Below are positions 11,901 to 23,860 of a stretch of DNA of 64,000 nucleotides, piece by piece. The notes under the pieces are model-generated. The model saw only the letters and a program-made list of their open reading frames with translations, made no database searches and was not told the DNA's origin. Each line of letters starts with the position of its first letter. The stretch's first letter is position 1. The position numbers and the translations under genes were made by a program. Source of the DNA: Prunella strophiata (Eukaryota > Chordata > Aves > Passeriformes > Prunellidae); the NCBI GenBank assembly GCA_036583965.1, contig JAZBQD010000018.1:15354867-15418866 (forward strand). The letters are read 5' to 3'.

Positions 11901-14900
11901 GGTGTCCCAGACTGCAGCCTGTTTGGAAGAAAAGGCTCTCACATCAACAGTAGCTAGATTGTATGGAGGGACAGACCAAAGTCTAGACAAGTTGCCAGGG
12001 GCACAGGGGGGCACAGAGAAAAAAGATTTTTTTTTTCCAAAATTGTAGTGTTTCTATAATTTGTATAATTCTACAATTGATGACTCTGCTGACCAAATTG
12101 TAAAGGCCAGGCATTGTGGATTTTGAATATTCTTCTGTTGTAGCTCTCCAGCATCTACAAGCATTGTGTTTGTCTTCAATCAATTCATTCCTCTTGCTGC
12201 AATGCAACTTGGCATCATCCTGTGTGCAAGTGATAGCACAACTTCTGCTGAGAGCTTCATAATTCCCTCAAACAGAGAAGGAGCAACTTGTACAAATAAC
12301 AGCTTTATATCTGGGCATGATCTTCAGTACTCACAGGTCAACAAGAGATGCTGCTAATCTAGTGGTGAATTCTGTGATTTGGGGGTCATCCATTATTTTT
12401 GGTTTTGGTTTCATGCAAGGAAAGTTGCACAATGACGGTTTCAGCAGGTGGATGTCTGCAGGCAAACAATCCAACACGTCCTTCCAGCATTTACAGCGCG
12501 TGCACAGCTTTATTGCGCTTCCCAAGCTGTTGGAATTCCTCAGGCTATGCACGTGAATTTTTTCTGCTTGATCAAATCCCACTTTGAGAAGGTGACAGAA
12601 ATGACTGGAAACGAAGTTGTTCATATTCACCTTTAAGGACTGCATGATTTTGCTATTTTTGACTAGCAAATATGAGCATATTCAGATGGGTGATCTTAAA
12701 CCTAACTGGAAGGGATGGGAAGTGAATGTAGTAATTGCAGTGCTTTTCATTAAAAGGTGGTAAACCCAGTAAAAGTTAGCAAACTAAATTAACATAACCC
12801 TCTTTTTCCTAACTTTTTTACCACTGATTATTGACATCTGTAAGATTTTTTTTCCAGTTTCTGTCATGGATAGCATTAATTCAGGTATACTGGTTGTAGC
12901 AACAGTGTAAGAAACTCTTGAGTCCTGACAATTGTGCTCAATATTTTCTTCATGATTTTTTTTTTTATGTTCCCAGTGCCATCTTTACAGAGAAAATACC
13001 AGGGTCCTTGCATCTCCTAGAAGCAACCAAAGGTACATAAACAAATATCTGACATTACAGGTGATGAAATATTTCAGTAAAGGTAAAAATATCTATGGAT
13101 GAAGAGAAAATAATAACATTGACTGATGAAAACATTTTATTGAGTCATTAAATGCTTTGGAAAACCAGCAAAAAAATTGAAGATACACTCCAGGAGAACT
13201 TAGTGAGAGAAACACAGAATTAAAGAAGGAGAATCCCTGCATAAACTACTAAGGGAGCTATCAAAGAGTCAGAAGAAAACAAAACTAAGAAAATATATCT
13301 GATGACATAGAAATATTGTACTCACTGTAACGGTGCTTGAATTTATTTTCATACTCATACAAATCTCTTCTGCCTGTCTGTAAATCACTTAAGGGTATTA
13401 TCATTCTCCACAAGAGTTCCACCAGAATTGTTCCATTGTAATTACATTGAAATCTGTGGTATTAGTCCAGTTTTGCATTGAAGCTACAGTGACCATAATC
13501 TGACTGTAGGTGACAATTACTGTGACTCCTACTTACTCTATAAACTGTTGTAATTTATATTTCTGTTTACATTTGCTATAAAAAGCTGTGAACTAATGTG
13601 ACCAAAAAGTTGTCCTTGTGTCCTTTGTAATAATAAGGATTATTTTATTATATTTTTTAAATGTTATTGTACAAAACTGTGCTTTTAAAAGCTGTGTACT
13701 TGGATATCTCATGTTAAGTTTGGTTTGACTAGGTAAAAAGCTATTTTGTCATATTGAAGGGACTGAATTCTGCCCCAGAAGTTAACCTTTTCAAACAGTT
13801 GCACCCACTGAAGTGGATTGCTTTTAATTTTATTGGAATAATAACCAATAATAAGTATGTGCTTTTGCAAGAATTTGTGCAAGAATTTTTTCAGGATTTT
13901 ACCTTGCTTTCTTAATTGCTTATTAACACTAAGCTTTCAGTGGTAATTTAACTGTTTGTTGTTGTTTGTTTTTTTTTTTTCCCAAGTAATTTTCAATTAG
14001 TTTTGCTCTCATGTATTTTAAATCAAATGTCTTTTAAAAAGAAAGAGATACTTTTGAAGAAGAGAACTCCTCCCACAGAGTGAGTGGCAGCCCTTCATCC
14101 TGGTAAATTTTATCTCCAGTAACACATAGTCCAGCCACTCTAGCTGACTACTGTGAGAATTGCATGTGAACAGCTTGTGAAAGTTTCACACTTTGGTGAT
14201 TAAAAAAATTATATTGATTAATATAAATGTGTAACAATTTTTTGACAATTCTTTCCCACTTCCACTTAGTTGTGTCACACTGCTTCTCTTAGTAATGTTT
14301 TACTGCTTTAACTGGAAAGTATTTTTGAAGTGTAAAGATGGAGCAGTGTGATGGACAGTCTTCCTCCTGCTTCTTTTGTATTATGTATTTCCACAACTTG
14401 AAACATAAACAAATTTTCTAAAAGTTATTAGCCCCAAAGAGAAATTTCTTTAGTATCTCCTGGCCATAAATTACTTTTAGAACAAGCAGAGACAGGAAAC
14501 AATTTGTAACAGAAACACGCCCTTGGAAAAGTTTCTCACTTCTCAGAGACAGGTCATCCTTTAATCCCTGTGAAGGAAACACTTGACAATTGGGGTGAAG
14601 TGTTAATGAATTGCTTAATTTTCAATTCTGCCTTTATAATCCTAATTATGTATTTTTATGTGTGCCTGATAATATTTTGGCATCTGTAACTCCTGCCTCT
14701 TGAAGCTTTCAAAGCAGGTGGCTATATGGGATTTGCTAAATCTCACAACACATGGAAGAGTAAAATTATCCACATTTCAAAGAAGGAAAAGCTGAGGCAT
14801 GGCTTGATATATTCAGGGCTATGCAGGAAACTTGGGGCAAAGTACTGACTTGGTGTGAAGTTTTGACTCCCAGTCCCACATTCTTCCTCCAAAAGAGCTG

Positions 14901-17900
14901 GTAGTCAGAAGGAATCAGACTCTTGCTCTTCTGGGAGGTTTCCCTCTGGCTACATATAGCAGTAGTTAATAATCTATTTTCACTTTACTACCTTCCATAG
15001 TGAGTCCTATATATTTTTTTTTTTCATTTAAACCATGCCCTTTTCTCCCTGCAACTGTGGAGATAGTCTTCAGTAGAAGACTATCTTATTTAAATTTCAA
15101 AGGGTTTCTTTGTAAAGTACTTCCTTATGGTGGAACCACTTACTTTATGCTTTTAAATAAAATCTTTACTCAGCATGTTTAAAAATTACAGGGCATTGCA
15201 CACAAGGAGCATTTCAGGCTACATTTGCAAGCAAATTTAGTGTGTACAAATGCAGTCAGAGCATAAGAATGTTGTGATCTTTTGAGTAACCTCTGCTGTT
15301 CTGAAGTTGCCACTCTTTGGCTCGACACTACCTAATGTGCATGAGCCACCTAAAAACCAAAGAAGCTGTATGTCATTCTTTTTCTTTGGCAGCTTGTATT
15401 TTTAAGAACCCAAGCACAAAATGTACCATGTATCCTTGCTTATCACATGGCTAATTACAGTCCAGCTGCTTTACACTCAGGGAATGCATCTTATTATGTC
15501 AATTACAATCAGGCATCATCAGATCCACACAACTTTGGCTGAATCCATTAATAGGAGAAATGCAGGGTGAATTGAAGCAACAGCATGTGGTACCTGTCTG
15601 TTCATAGCATCATTAAACCCACAAGCACTTCAAGCACCTTCTTTTCAAAGTTACTTCAACTTCTTTTCAAAGTTTCCCCAGCACTCCATGCCATCAGTGA
15701 ACAAGGACAGAAGTGTACAGCTGGCAAGAAGAAAGTCTGCTAATTCTAGTACTTGCTCAGTGTCTGGAAGGGACAATCTGTGATGTGGTATTTGGGTGAT
15801 GAGAAAACACAGCCACCTGTGAGACCTTCTCTGTCTTTTATCACCACTGGTGTTAAGAATAATCTAACTCCAAAATAAAAGAAGATTCTGAAAATATTTC
15901 CTTTCCAGCTAAGTCTGAAACATGGATTTTGTTTCTGTTTCTGTAGCTAGGATCGGACTGTATTGTCCATATCTCAATGTAATTTATCCCCTTGCATGGA
16001 AAGGGAAAATAATAGTGCTCTAGGGAAGGCACACTTACCATAAATGCAAAACATGCTGAAGGGATATGTCTAAATCATACAGCATGCCATGACAGCAAAT
16101 CATAACCACATTACCAATTTAAGATGGAGGGGGAAAAAAAAGGATTTGTCATCAACAGAGTGCTTCTATTACTTGGATTATGCTATTGCACAACTACAAA
16201 TAACACTTAGTCCCCTGTGATACATATCAGAGTTGGTCTACCTGAGGTCAGAATTGGGAAACTGCCATTATTTACAGAGAAAAATATAGGCATATGTTTG
16301 TCCACAGCATATTCTCTGACCCTCATGTACCAAAAGTCCATCGAGATGTACCCTGACAACTTCAAGAACAGCAGACTAATGGAAAAAAAAAAATAAAGTT
16401 CAGAGGAATGCACTCAAATGCAGTGTGACCAAATCTATCTCTAATTTACCTGGTTTTTATGAGAGCTTAAAAGGATGCCTAAGATAAGAGGGTTAACCTG
16501 TACTATTGGATCAAACCCTTAGCTGAATGTGACTGGGGAGAAGTCTCTCTTCTATTACAGGAAACTCTCTGGCATCAATTGTTTCCTTTACAACTTTTAA
16601 ATAGACCCATTGTCTCTGAGGCTTACCAGGCAGAGATTTAAACAAGCAAACATGTTCTGCACATTCAGGAACCAAATTATGAATAAATATATTTTTCATT
16701 TCTTATTTTAATCTTAGTGAAATTATTATTTTTAGATAACTGCAGAAATATGTTAGGTATGGAATCATCAGGGGGAAAAAAGCCCATATTTTTTAAGCTG
16801 TATAATAGTGGGAGTAAAAACATAACTTATTGAAAATTATTTTCGCTGAAGATCACTGAAAATTTGCAGAATTTATCTGTAGTAGTATTTTTAAAAATAG
16901 TTTTTAAGATTTATACTCCCTACTGGTATTGCTGCCTTATTCCAATATGAGCAGTATATTTTCTTTAAGAAAGCCTGAGAGGATCCAATATTGTCATTTT
17001 TCTTATTCTAAAGAGAAGCTGACATGACTGAATTTTAATATGAATCAAAGGTCTTCTTTTTGACAGTAGGCTGGTCAGTGTCAGGATATTCAACAAACTT
17101 ACCTGGGCACTGGAGCAAGGCTGAGAATTGGAGCTACACTAGCTCAAAAGTTTCTGAAGTGTTTAGCCAGAGAAGTCTGCCCTCTAATTTAGGACTTTTC
17201 TGCATGTAAACTGTGAAATTATTTTTTAAGTGGTCTGATCAGCAGTTGTGTAAATAAACAGGAGCCCGTGTACTTTGGGTATTCGGTCCTTGACATTATT
17301 CCAGCAGACCAAGTGACTGCAAACCCAAGCCAAATGCAGTGGCTGCTCTTCCATAAGCAGGCAACCCAAATTTGGGAGGTAAAAGTACATGTAGATGGCA
17401 AGTAAGAGAAACCAAGATTTTCTTGCTTGTTGGGCCTTAAATTGGAGATCTTTGAGTGTCACTATGCATGAGATGTTACTGAGAAGAGAGGTACTTACCG
17501 AAAGAAAACCAGGGAGGACCAGAGCAGTCTATGATGTAGTTTGGAATGGCAAAAAAAGGAATCACTTTCAAAATTCCACTCTGTGGGCAGGTATTTTTTT
17601 AATTCTCGAAAGCCTTTGTGGTTAAGAGTTGTCCTTTCTCTTTCTTGAACAAAAATTAAGAAACAAAGCAACCTATAAGGGGATCTTAAACACTAAATAC
17701 ATGAGCCATCAGCAATCAGCAGTCATTTGAGTTGTACACATTAACTTCCTCTCACCTCACTCCAACCTAGAGCAGGGGTTTCCTGTTACAGCCCTGCAGC
17801 TCAGACTCCTTCCCTGGTGTAAATTGATATTGTGCAGGAGACTTCACTGGAGATAAAGGACTCCTAGTAGTGCCCCACATGCAACATCCATGTGATCTGC

Positions 17901-18246
17901 TCTTGGAACCTAAACATTCCCAGATCCAGGGAGGTTAGAATTCTGTGGCTTGTCCACACTCTTTCTCCAGGAGTGCAGATGAGATGACTTCACTCTTGGT
18001 TGCCTTCTTTGCCCAATTAATGCTTGCTGCTCATGGGTTTGTAATTCTCTACAGACGTGTTTCATCTTTTGACTTGAAACATTCTGTATATTTCCATCCA
18101 CCAGCTCATCTCTTTCCATCTCTTTTCTGTCCTTCTCGGGCTAGGAGTTGCTTTAAGTAATGGTGCAGCACCCACTTTATTTTATACAGAGAAAATATTA
18201 TTTCAAAGCAGTTGTTCTTTTTTTTTTTCTTCTTTTTTTTCTTTTT

Positions 18247-18272
18247 TGTTTGTTTGTTTGTTTGTTTGTTTG
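18247..18272. repeat. (GTTT)n microsatellite
   Basis: About six copies of GTTT following a T-rich stretch. Confidence 0.95.
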
Positions 18273-19138
18273 AAGTGCATTAGTCTACTCCAATGCCATT
18301 TGTCTTTCTATCAAATACTTCTGATGCTCAAATATGGTATGAAGCATAGGAAACATAATAAGAATTATTCTGTTTTAGAAGATGGAATTCAATGTGTTTT
18401 TTCTCTGAAAGGAGATATTCCAAGTAAGTTAATTTACTGATACTGCCACAAATACACTGAAGGCAATGGAGTTGTACTGATTAACTATGCCTGCTAAAAC
18501 TCAGACTGACGTCCTTGTTACCATTGGTTGTGTAATATTACCCAAGAAGGGGCTCAGAGGATATTTTTTATGACACTGCTGGAAAGCTTTCTACTGTGGA
18601 ATGCTAGCAAAACAGATGTCCAAAGGTAGGTATCAATGTACTTTCCCACTTGTAACTGCCTTAACACTGCAGGTACTCTTTTTTGCCTCAGAAACATGCT
18701 TTACTGCAAACCTGTTCTACAGACACTTCAAGTCAAGTAGTCTGAAGTTCAAAAAAGGAAATCTGAAACTCTGCTGATTTTGTTCATTTTGTCTTGGGAA
18801 TGCTGCAGACTGCAATATATTTCTTTACACAAAGGACTGTATTTCTTTAGACAATTTCTTTAGACAAACATCTGATGTGCATCTGTTCTGGTCTGAAGGA
18901 AACAAAGCAGCTCCCTTTTCACCCAGTTCATATCTTTCATTGTTAAAGCAGAAAATGAACAAAAGCAGATAGTGTCACAAATGCATTTGAAATTACCATG
19001 CCATTTAATCTTTCAGTCTAATATTTTGCTGTCTGCATGACTGCTGTTTAGCCTGTGTTATATTCTATATAATCTGTTTCAAGTACTTGCAGTGAAGCTG
19101 CATTTTCTTGGCACAGGTAGCACACCATTAACATGAAT

Positions 19139-19198
19139 GCTGTGACCAAAATCTCCTTCCAACTTTGCTGTGACCAAAATCTCGGTCTCCTTCCAACT
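19139..19198. repeat. Small tandem duplication, two copies
   Basis: GCTGTGACCAAAATCT followed by CTCCTTCCAACT type sequence occurs at 19139-19164 and again at 19167-19198. The second copy carries an extra 6 bases in the middle. Confidence 0.85.
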
Positions 19199-22100
19199 CC
19201 AGAACAGGCAGCTCTCAGCAATAACCCCATGGTCCTGTAATGATGTTTAAATAAACAGAAGGGTGTGGCTGAAATTCCAGTACTATTCATACAAAATATT
19301 TTCATGGATGTATTTCCTCTGTACCCTCTTTTACTTTTGTTGTAGTTAAATTTACCTGCATTCTCTTGCTAGCTTCTGCGTGCTTCAGCATCCATAAATG
19401 AGTTAATAACAAATCCCTTACCTCTGTTTCTCCATTCTGTAGGCATGCAAGCTAACTTTTTATAATTTATAATGAGCTGATATCCAGCTTTACAGATTCT
19501 TAAATGCAGGGAGGTCCAAGCAAATTTATTTCAGACTATGTGCAGGATAATAAAAAATGGTTTGCATCATCAGCATAACAAAAGTACTTTAATGTACATC
19601 TTAGTGCTATTGTTTGCAGCCCCTTGGACAATCTCTTATTTCTGATAAAACAGGTAGGGAAGAGTGACATGATTGAATTCCTGCACATGATTTAAGTGGA
19701 GTTGCAGCCATCTCAGGAAGTTTAGCTCCAAATGTCGGAGACTGAGTTTGCAAATTGTTTCAGAAAATGTTCACAGATGGCCTGTTCTGATTTGCAGCGC
19801 TTCTATCTAAGAGAAGTGGGGAATCACAGGGTGCTGTGGATAACAGAGCCATTATGCAAATGTACAACCTTAAGTTGTGCTGTTTGCAGCAATAATTTTG
19901 TAAAAATCTAATGCTGATACAGATGAGTTTCAGATTTCTCTAAATAAAACCTGGTTTCATATCCTGATAGTGTTGAAATTTCAGCCAACTGTTGGAAATG
20001 CTAGGCATTTCATTTATATCTACTATCCCAACCAAAATTACAAGAAAACAAATGACCTAGATAAAATATGAAAATAACTTTTTTTTTAAATTGAGAGTAC
20101 CTTCCTGTTTCCATTCTAATAAAATCTCTCATTGAATAAAGTCACAGCTTTGTATAAAAAGTATTTATGAAGAATGTCTGGAGGAAAGACAAAGTGAGCT
20201 GTGGTTGTAAATGGATTTCAGTAGTTAAAAATAACCCAGTTGTAATCAAAGTGCTGGAGTAAGTATAGGCAACATTTTTATACCATTCCTCAATATCAAA
20301 GTATTTGAAAATAAGCAAAATAGAGTTAACCCTGGCAGTAAATGATTTTCTTCTTCAGTATATTATTTAATCTTCAATTATCTTGTAAAGGAAGTGGCTG
20401 AAAATATGGTATCGTGTCAAATGTTTACTACCACAAGCCAGAGTGTTCCCACAGCACAGAAATTAACTGTATCCAGTATATCTACATGGGAAGACAAAGT
20501 ATTTTTTATTTGCTTTGCTGTATCCCAGAGGGCAATTGCCAAACATGGCTGCACTTCATTTGATTACAATGATACCCTTGAAAAGCAGGGCTTGAGAGGG
20601 GAAAGTGCATGAAGGTCCATGCTATGACTCTGATTTCAAAGACTTGCTTTTAAGTCACATACAGAGTTATTCATACAGAGAAATTTTTAAATCTCAAGCC
20701 TCTTTTTGGCACTTCCTTCTAAAAAAAAAAAAAATTAGTTCAGGATGGAAGACACATGTAAGTAATTTCCTGAAATTATTATACTTTTCTGAAAATCTGG
20801 TGGTGGTTGGATTGCAGGGAGCAGAGAAGAAGATGGAGCTGTCAGACTCTTGCACCATACTACTGCAGAGAAACTGCATTTAACTCCTCTCACACCAGAA
20901 AAAAATCAGTCACTATCAGTTAAAAAGAAAAATGAGCCAAAATCATCTGAGCTGCTATTTATTTAGTTACATTACAGAAACTAATTACACTTAAGGTCTC
21001 ACCAGATAAGGAGTTTCTTTCTCAGCCTTCATCTCTATATAAGGCTTGACCTTGATTCTGACCTTGTTCAGCCAAATCTCCTCTTACACAGTGAAGGAGG
21101 AGTTTTTCTTTGAAGAAGGGATTCTGTGTGAGTGGTGTTAGTGAAGGACAATGTACACATGAGGTCTGAGGTGCAGAGATGACTGCAGCAAGTACCTGAA
21201 TTTCCCTCTCTCACTGAGGTTTTGGCTCTATTCTGCTGTGACATCCATGACTGTAATGCATCTAAATAGTGAACGCTGCTCCTCCAACATTTTGTATTGA
21301 ATGGGCAAGACAAAATTTGAGTGTGTCAGAACATGGAGAGAAGGAGTTAAACTTTAAAGGGTACTTTATAGAATACACCTCCCATAATTTTTCACTGTCA
21401 CATTAGTCCTTTTAATTGCTATTTTAAGTCCTGCTCAGTTGAAGAATAGTAATTTTCTTTTCCAGCCTTAAGAGCTGCCTGCCTTAGTCTTTTAATATTG
21501 AAACTCTTTGAATGGGTAGGTCAGAATCATGTGAGTTTGTTAGAAGAGGCCTCCCACAGGCAATCCATGGACTAGTTCTTAGCCTGTGTGACAATAAACA
21601 TTCCAGTTCCCACTGCTGAACCTCAGGGAAAATATTATGTGCCAACTGAAGCAAAACCTACAAGTCAAATTATTTGGCATCAAAGGCCACAACCACCAAA
21701 CCAGCAATTGTTCACAGAGCACCACAGAGAATGAAAGAACTCCTCCTGCCACGGGAGAGGAATGATGGGGAATCCATTGCCTCTCTGCAGTGCAAAACTA
21801 TCACACCTGTATTCACACAGTGGGACAATGTGTTGGCCACTCCCAGCTCTCCCTTTTTCTTTACCCTGGTGTGCACTTCCTGTGTGTAGGTGTTTTAGGG
21901 GTAATCTACACATGGTTACAAAAGCCTAAAGCTCCACAAGCACATGTGGCATTTAACCAACTTCTGACCTTGGCTGAAGGTGAAGTTCTGATTTGGTGTT
22001 ATTAACAGCCACTTGCCTACAGGGAGACTGTTTCCCATTAGCAGGTGTTGTTTTGTTCATTATGCTCATTAAACTTGGTATTTCCTAAAAGAGTGATGAC

Positions 22101-23341
22101 TGAAACTGGCTGTCAGGTTCTCAGGTATTTATTCATCAGTTCAAAATGCTGAACACAGCATCAACAAGCAAATTGCCTGTAGCATCAGAGCTGTTTCAAC
22201 CACCTACTCATCAGTCCAGTGTATCAGTTCATTTGGGTTGATTATTGCAAAAAAATGACACTGTGGCAGACTAATTTGTAATACTACTGAGACAATTGTG
22301 CTCCTCAGCAGTTAAAAAGAGTGGAGGAAATAGAACATAAAGTATCCTCTGCGTTGCTGTGACCTGGGGGCAAGTCTACACCCTTATTTCAGTGTTGTGT
22401 TGTAAGGAAAAAAAAAAAAAAAAAAAGCTATTAGTGCCAAAATGTTTCCAGGGATATTTTCTCCAAACACCACACTAATTGTAATGAACTGCTGCCTATG
22501 TGCAATGTCATTTACTTTTCTAACTTGCCTTTGAACATGCTAAGCACTGGGATAAAACTAACTCACACATACACAGCACAGATAAGAGGTAATTCCTGCT
22601 CAAAGAAACACCTGACAGAAACTCACTGCCTGAGACAGGCCTTGCTGGATTCTATTTTACAAAAAAATTTGGTAAAGAAATATTTTTCATTTGGCTTGTC
22701 AAATGAATTGCACTTTTTCAGTTAGTGCCTATGTTGCTATTACTCTGACTGTTCTTCCTCTTAATGCTCTTCCGTGAAGAAGAAAAGAGAGTTCTCTTGT
22801 GGGCATTTACTGTGTTATGTACCTGTTCCCTGCATATTAACTCTAGACTACCTCAAACATCAAATCAATGACAATATGGATTTCTTGCATGGACTTCATT
22901 AGTTAGTGCAAATCATTAGCTCCTCACAGCAAAATTGCAATGTTGATGCTGCAATATTTTTTTTTTCTTTACTTGTAATACACTTCTTACAGGTAATGTA
23001 GCAGGAATTTGCATGTGGCTTCTATGACATGGTGAAATGAGAGATGTGATAATTACTGAATGCTATTATCTTTAAGAGAATTAATTTCCTGAGCTGGTGG
23101 AGTAGCCCCTAATAAAAAAATGCACTAGAGCATAAACCAGAAGATGAAAAGCTGTGTCACTTGGCAAGATGTGTGGTTTCTAAAATGTCGCAGTGTTTGC
23201 TCTATGTGGGAGTACAGATTTAAATGAAAATTTAGCCTATTACTAGTAGTCATTGGTTGTTTCCACAGCTAAAGAAGTTGTTAAAGAGGTAAGGAATAAT
23301 TATTAGTTAATTAATATTAGGATAAGGTTGGTCTCCATAGT

Positions 23342-23722
23342 TTGGTGGTACTGGTGAGACCCCACCTGGAGTGCTGCATCCAGCTTGGGAGTGCTCAGTG
23401 CAGAACCTGCTGGAGCGAGTCCAGGGGAGGCCATGGAGGTGATCAGAGGGCTGGAGCACCTCTCCTATGGAGACAGGCTGAGGGAAGCTGGGGTTGTTCA
23501 GCCTGGACAAGAGAAGGCTCTGGGGAGACCTTAGAGTCCCTTCCAGTACCTACAGAGGCCCACAAAAGAGTTGGAGAGGGACTTTTTACAAGGTAGTATA
23601 CAGGGACAGGACAAGGGGAATTGGCTTTAAACTGAAAAAGGGTGGGTTTGGATTAGATATTGGGAAGAAATTCTTTATTGTGGGGGTGATGAGGCACTGG
23701 TACAAATTACCCAGAGAATGCC
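23342..23722 (+). mobile_element. CR1 LINE fragment, truncated at both ends
   Basis: Typical CR1 wording is present: GAGACCCCACCTGGAGTGCTG, split here as GAGACCCCACC then TGGAGTGCTG, then a GGAGCACCTCTCCTATG block. GGTTGTTCAGCCTGGACAAG, GAGACTTTTTACA-like sequence, ATTGGCTTTAAACTGAAA and GAGGCACTGGTACAAATTAC follow. CR1 is the dominant LINE of bird genomes; this is an internal-to-3' piece in plus orientation. Similarity stops near 23722, before the usual 3' end, and an A-rich tract follows. Open frames here do not encode an intact reverse transcriptase. Confidence 0.92.
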
Positions 23723-23740
23723 TTTGTGTTAAAGTGAACA

Positions 23741-23755
23741 TAAAAAAAAAACCAC

Positions 23756-23789
<34 letters not shown>

Positions 23790-23860
23790 CAAAAACAAAC
23801 AAACAAACAAACAAAAAAAAAAAAGAAAAAAAAAAAAAGAAAAACCACAACAAAAAAAAG
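23741..23860. repeat. A-rich tract with C interruptions
   Basis: About 120 bases of A with isolated C, CC and a few G. It lies immediately after the CR1 fragment. Lysine-rich or phenylalanine-rich frames through it are artefacts. Confidence 0.95.

Larger units (their letters stand above)
8964..23341. other. Intergenic AT-rich sequence
   Basis: No gene recognised. It contains homopolymer tracts at 10619-10635, 11506-11529 (24 A) and 22409-22426. A GTTT repeat lies at 18247-18272 and a small tandem duplication near 19139-19198. Around 12.17-12.67 kb several overlapping short frames are open on both strands without a recognised product. Confidence 0.6.
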
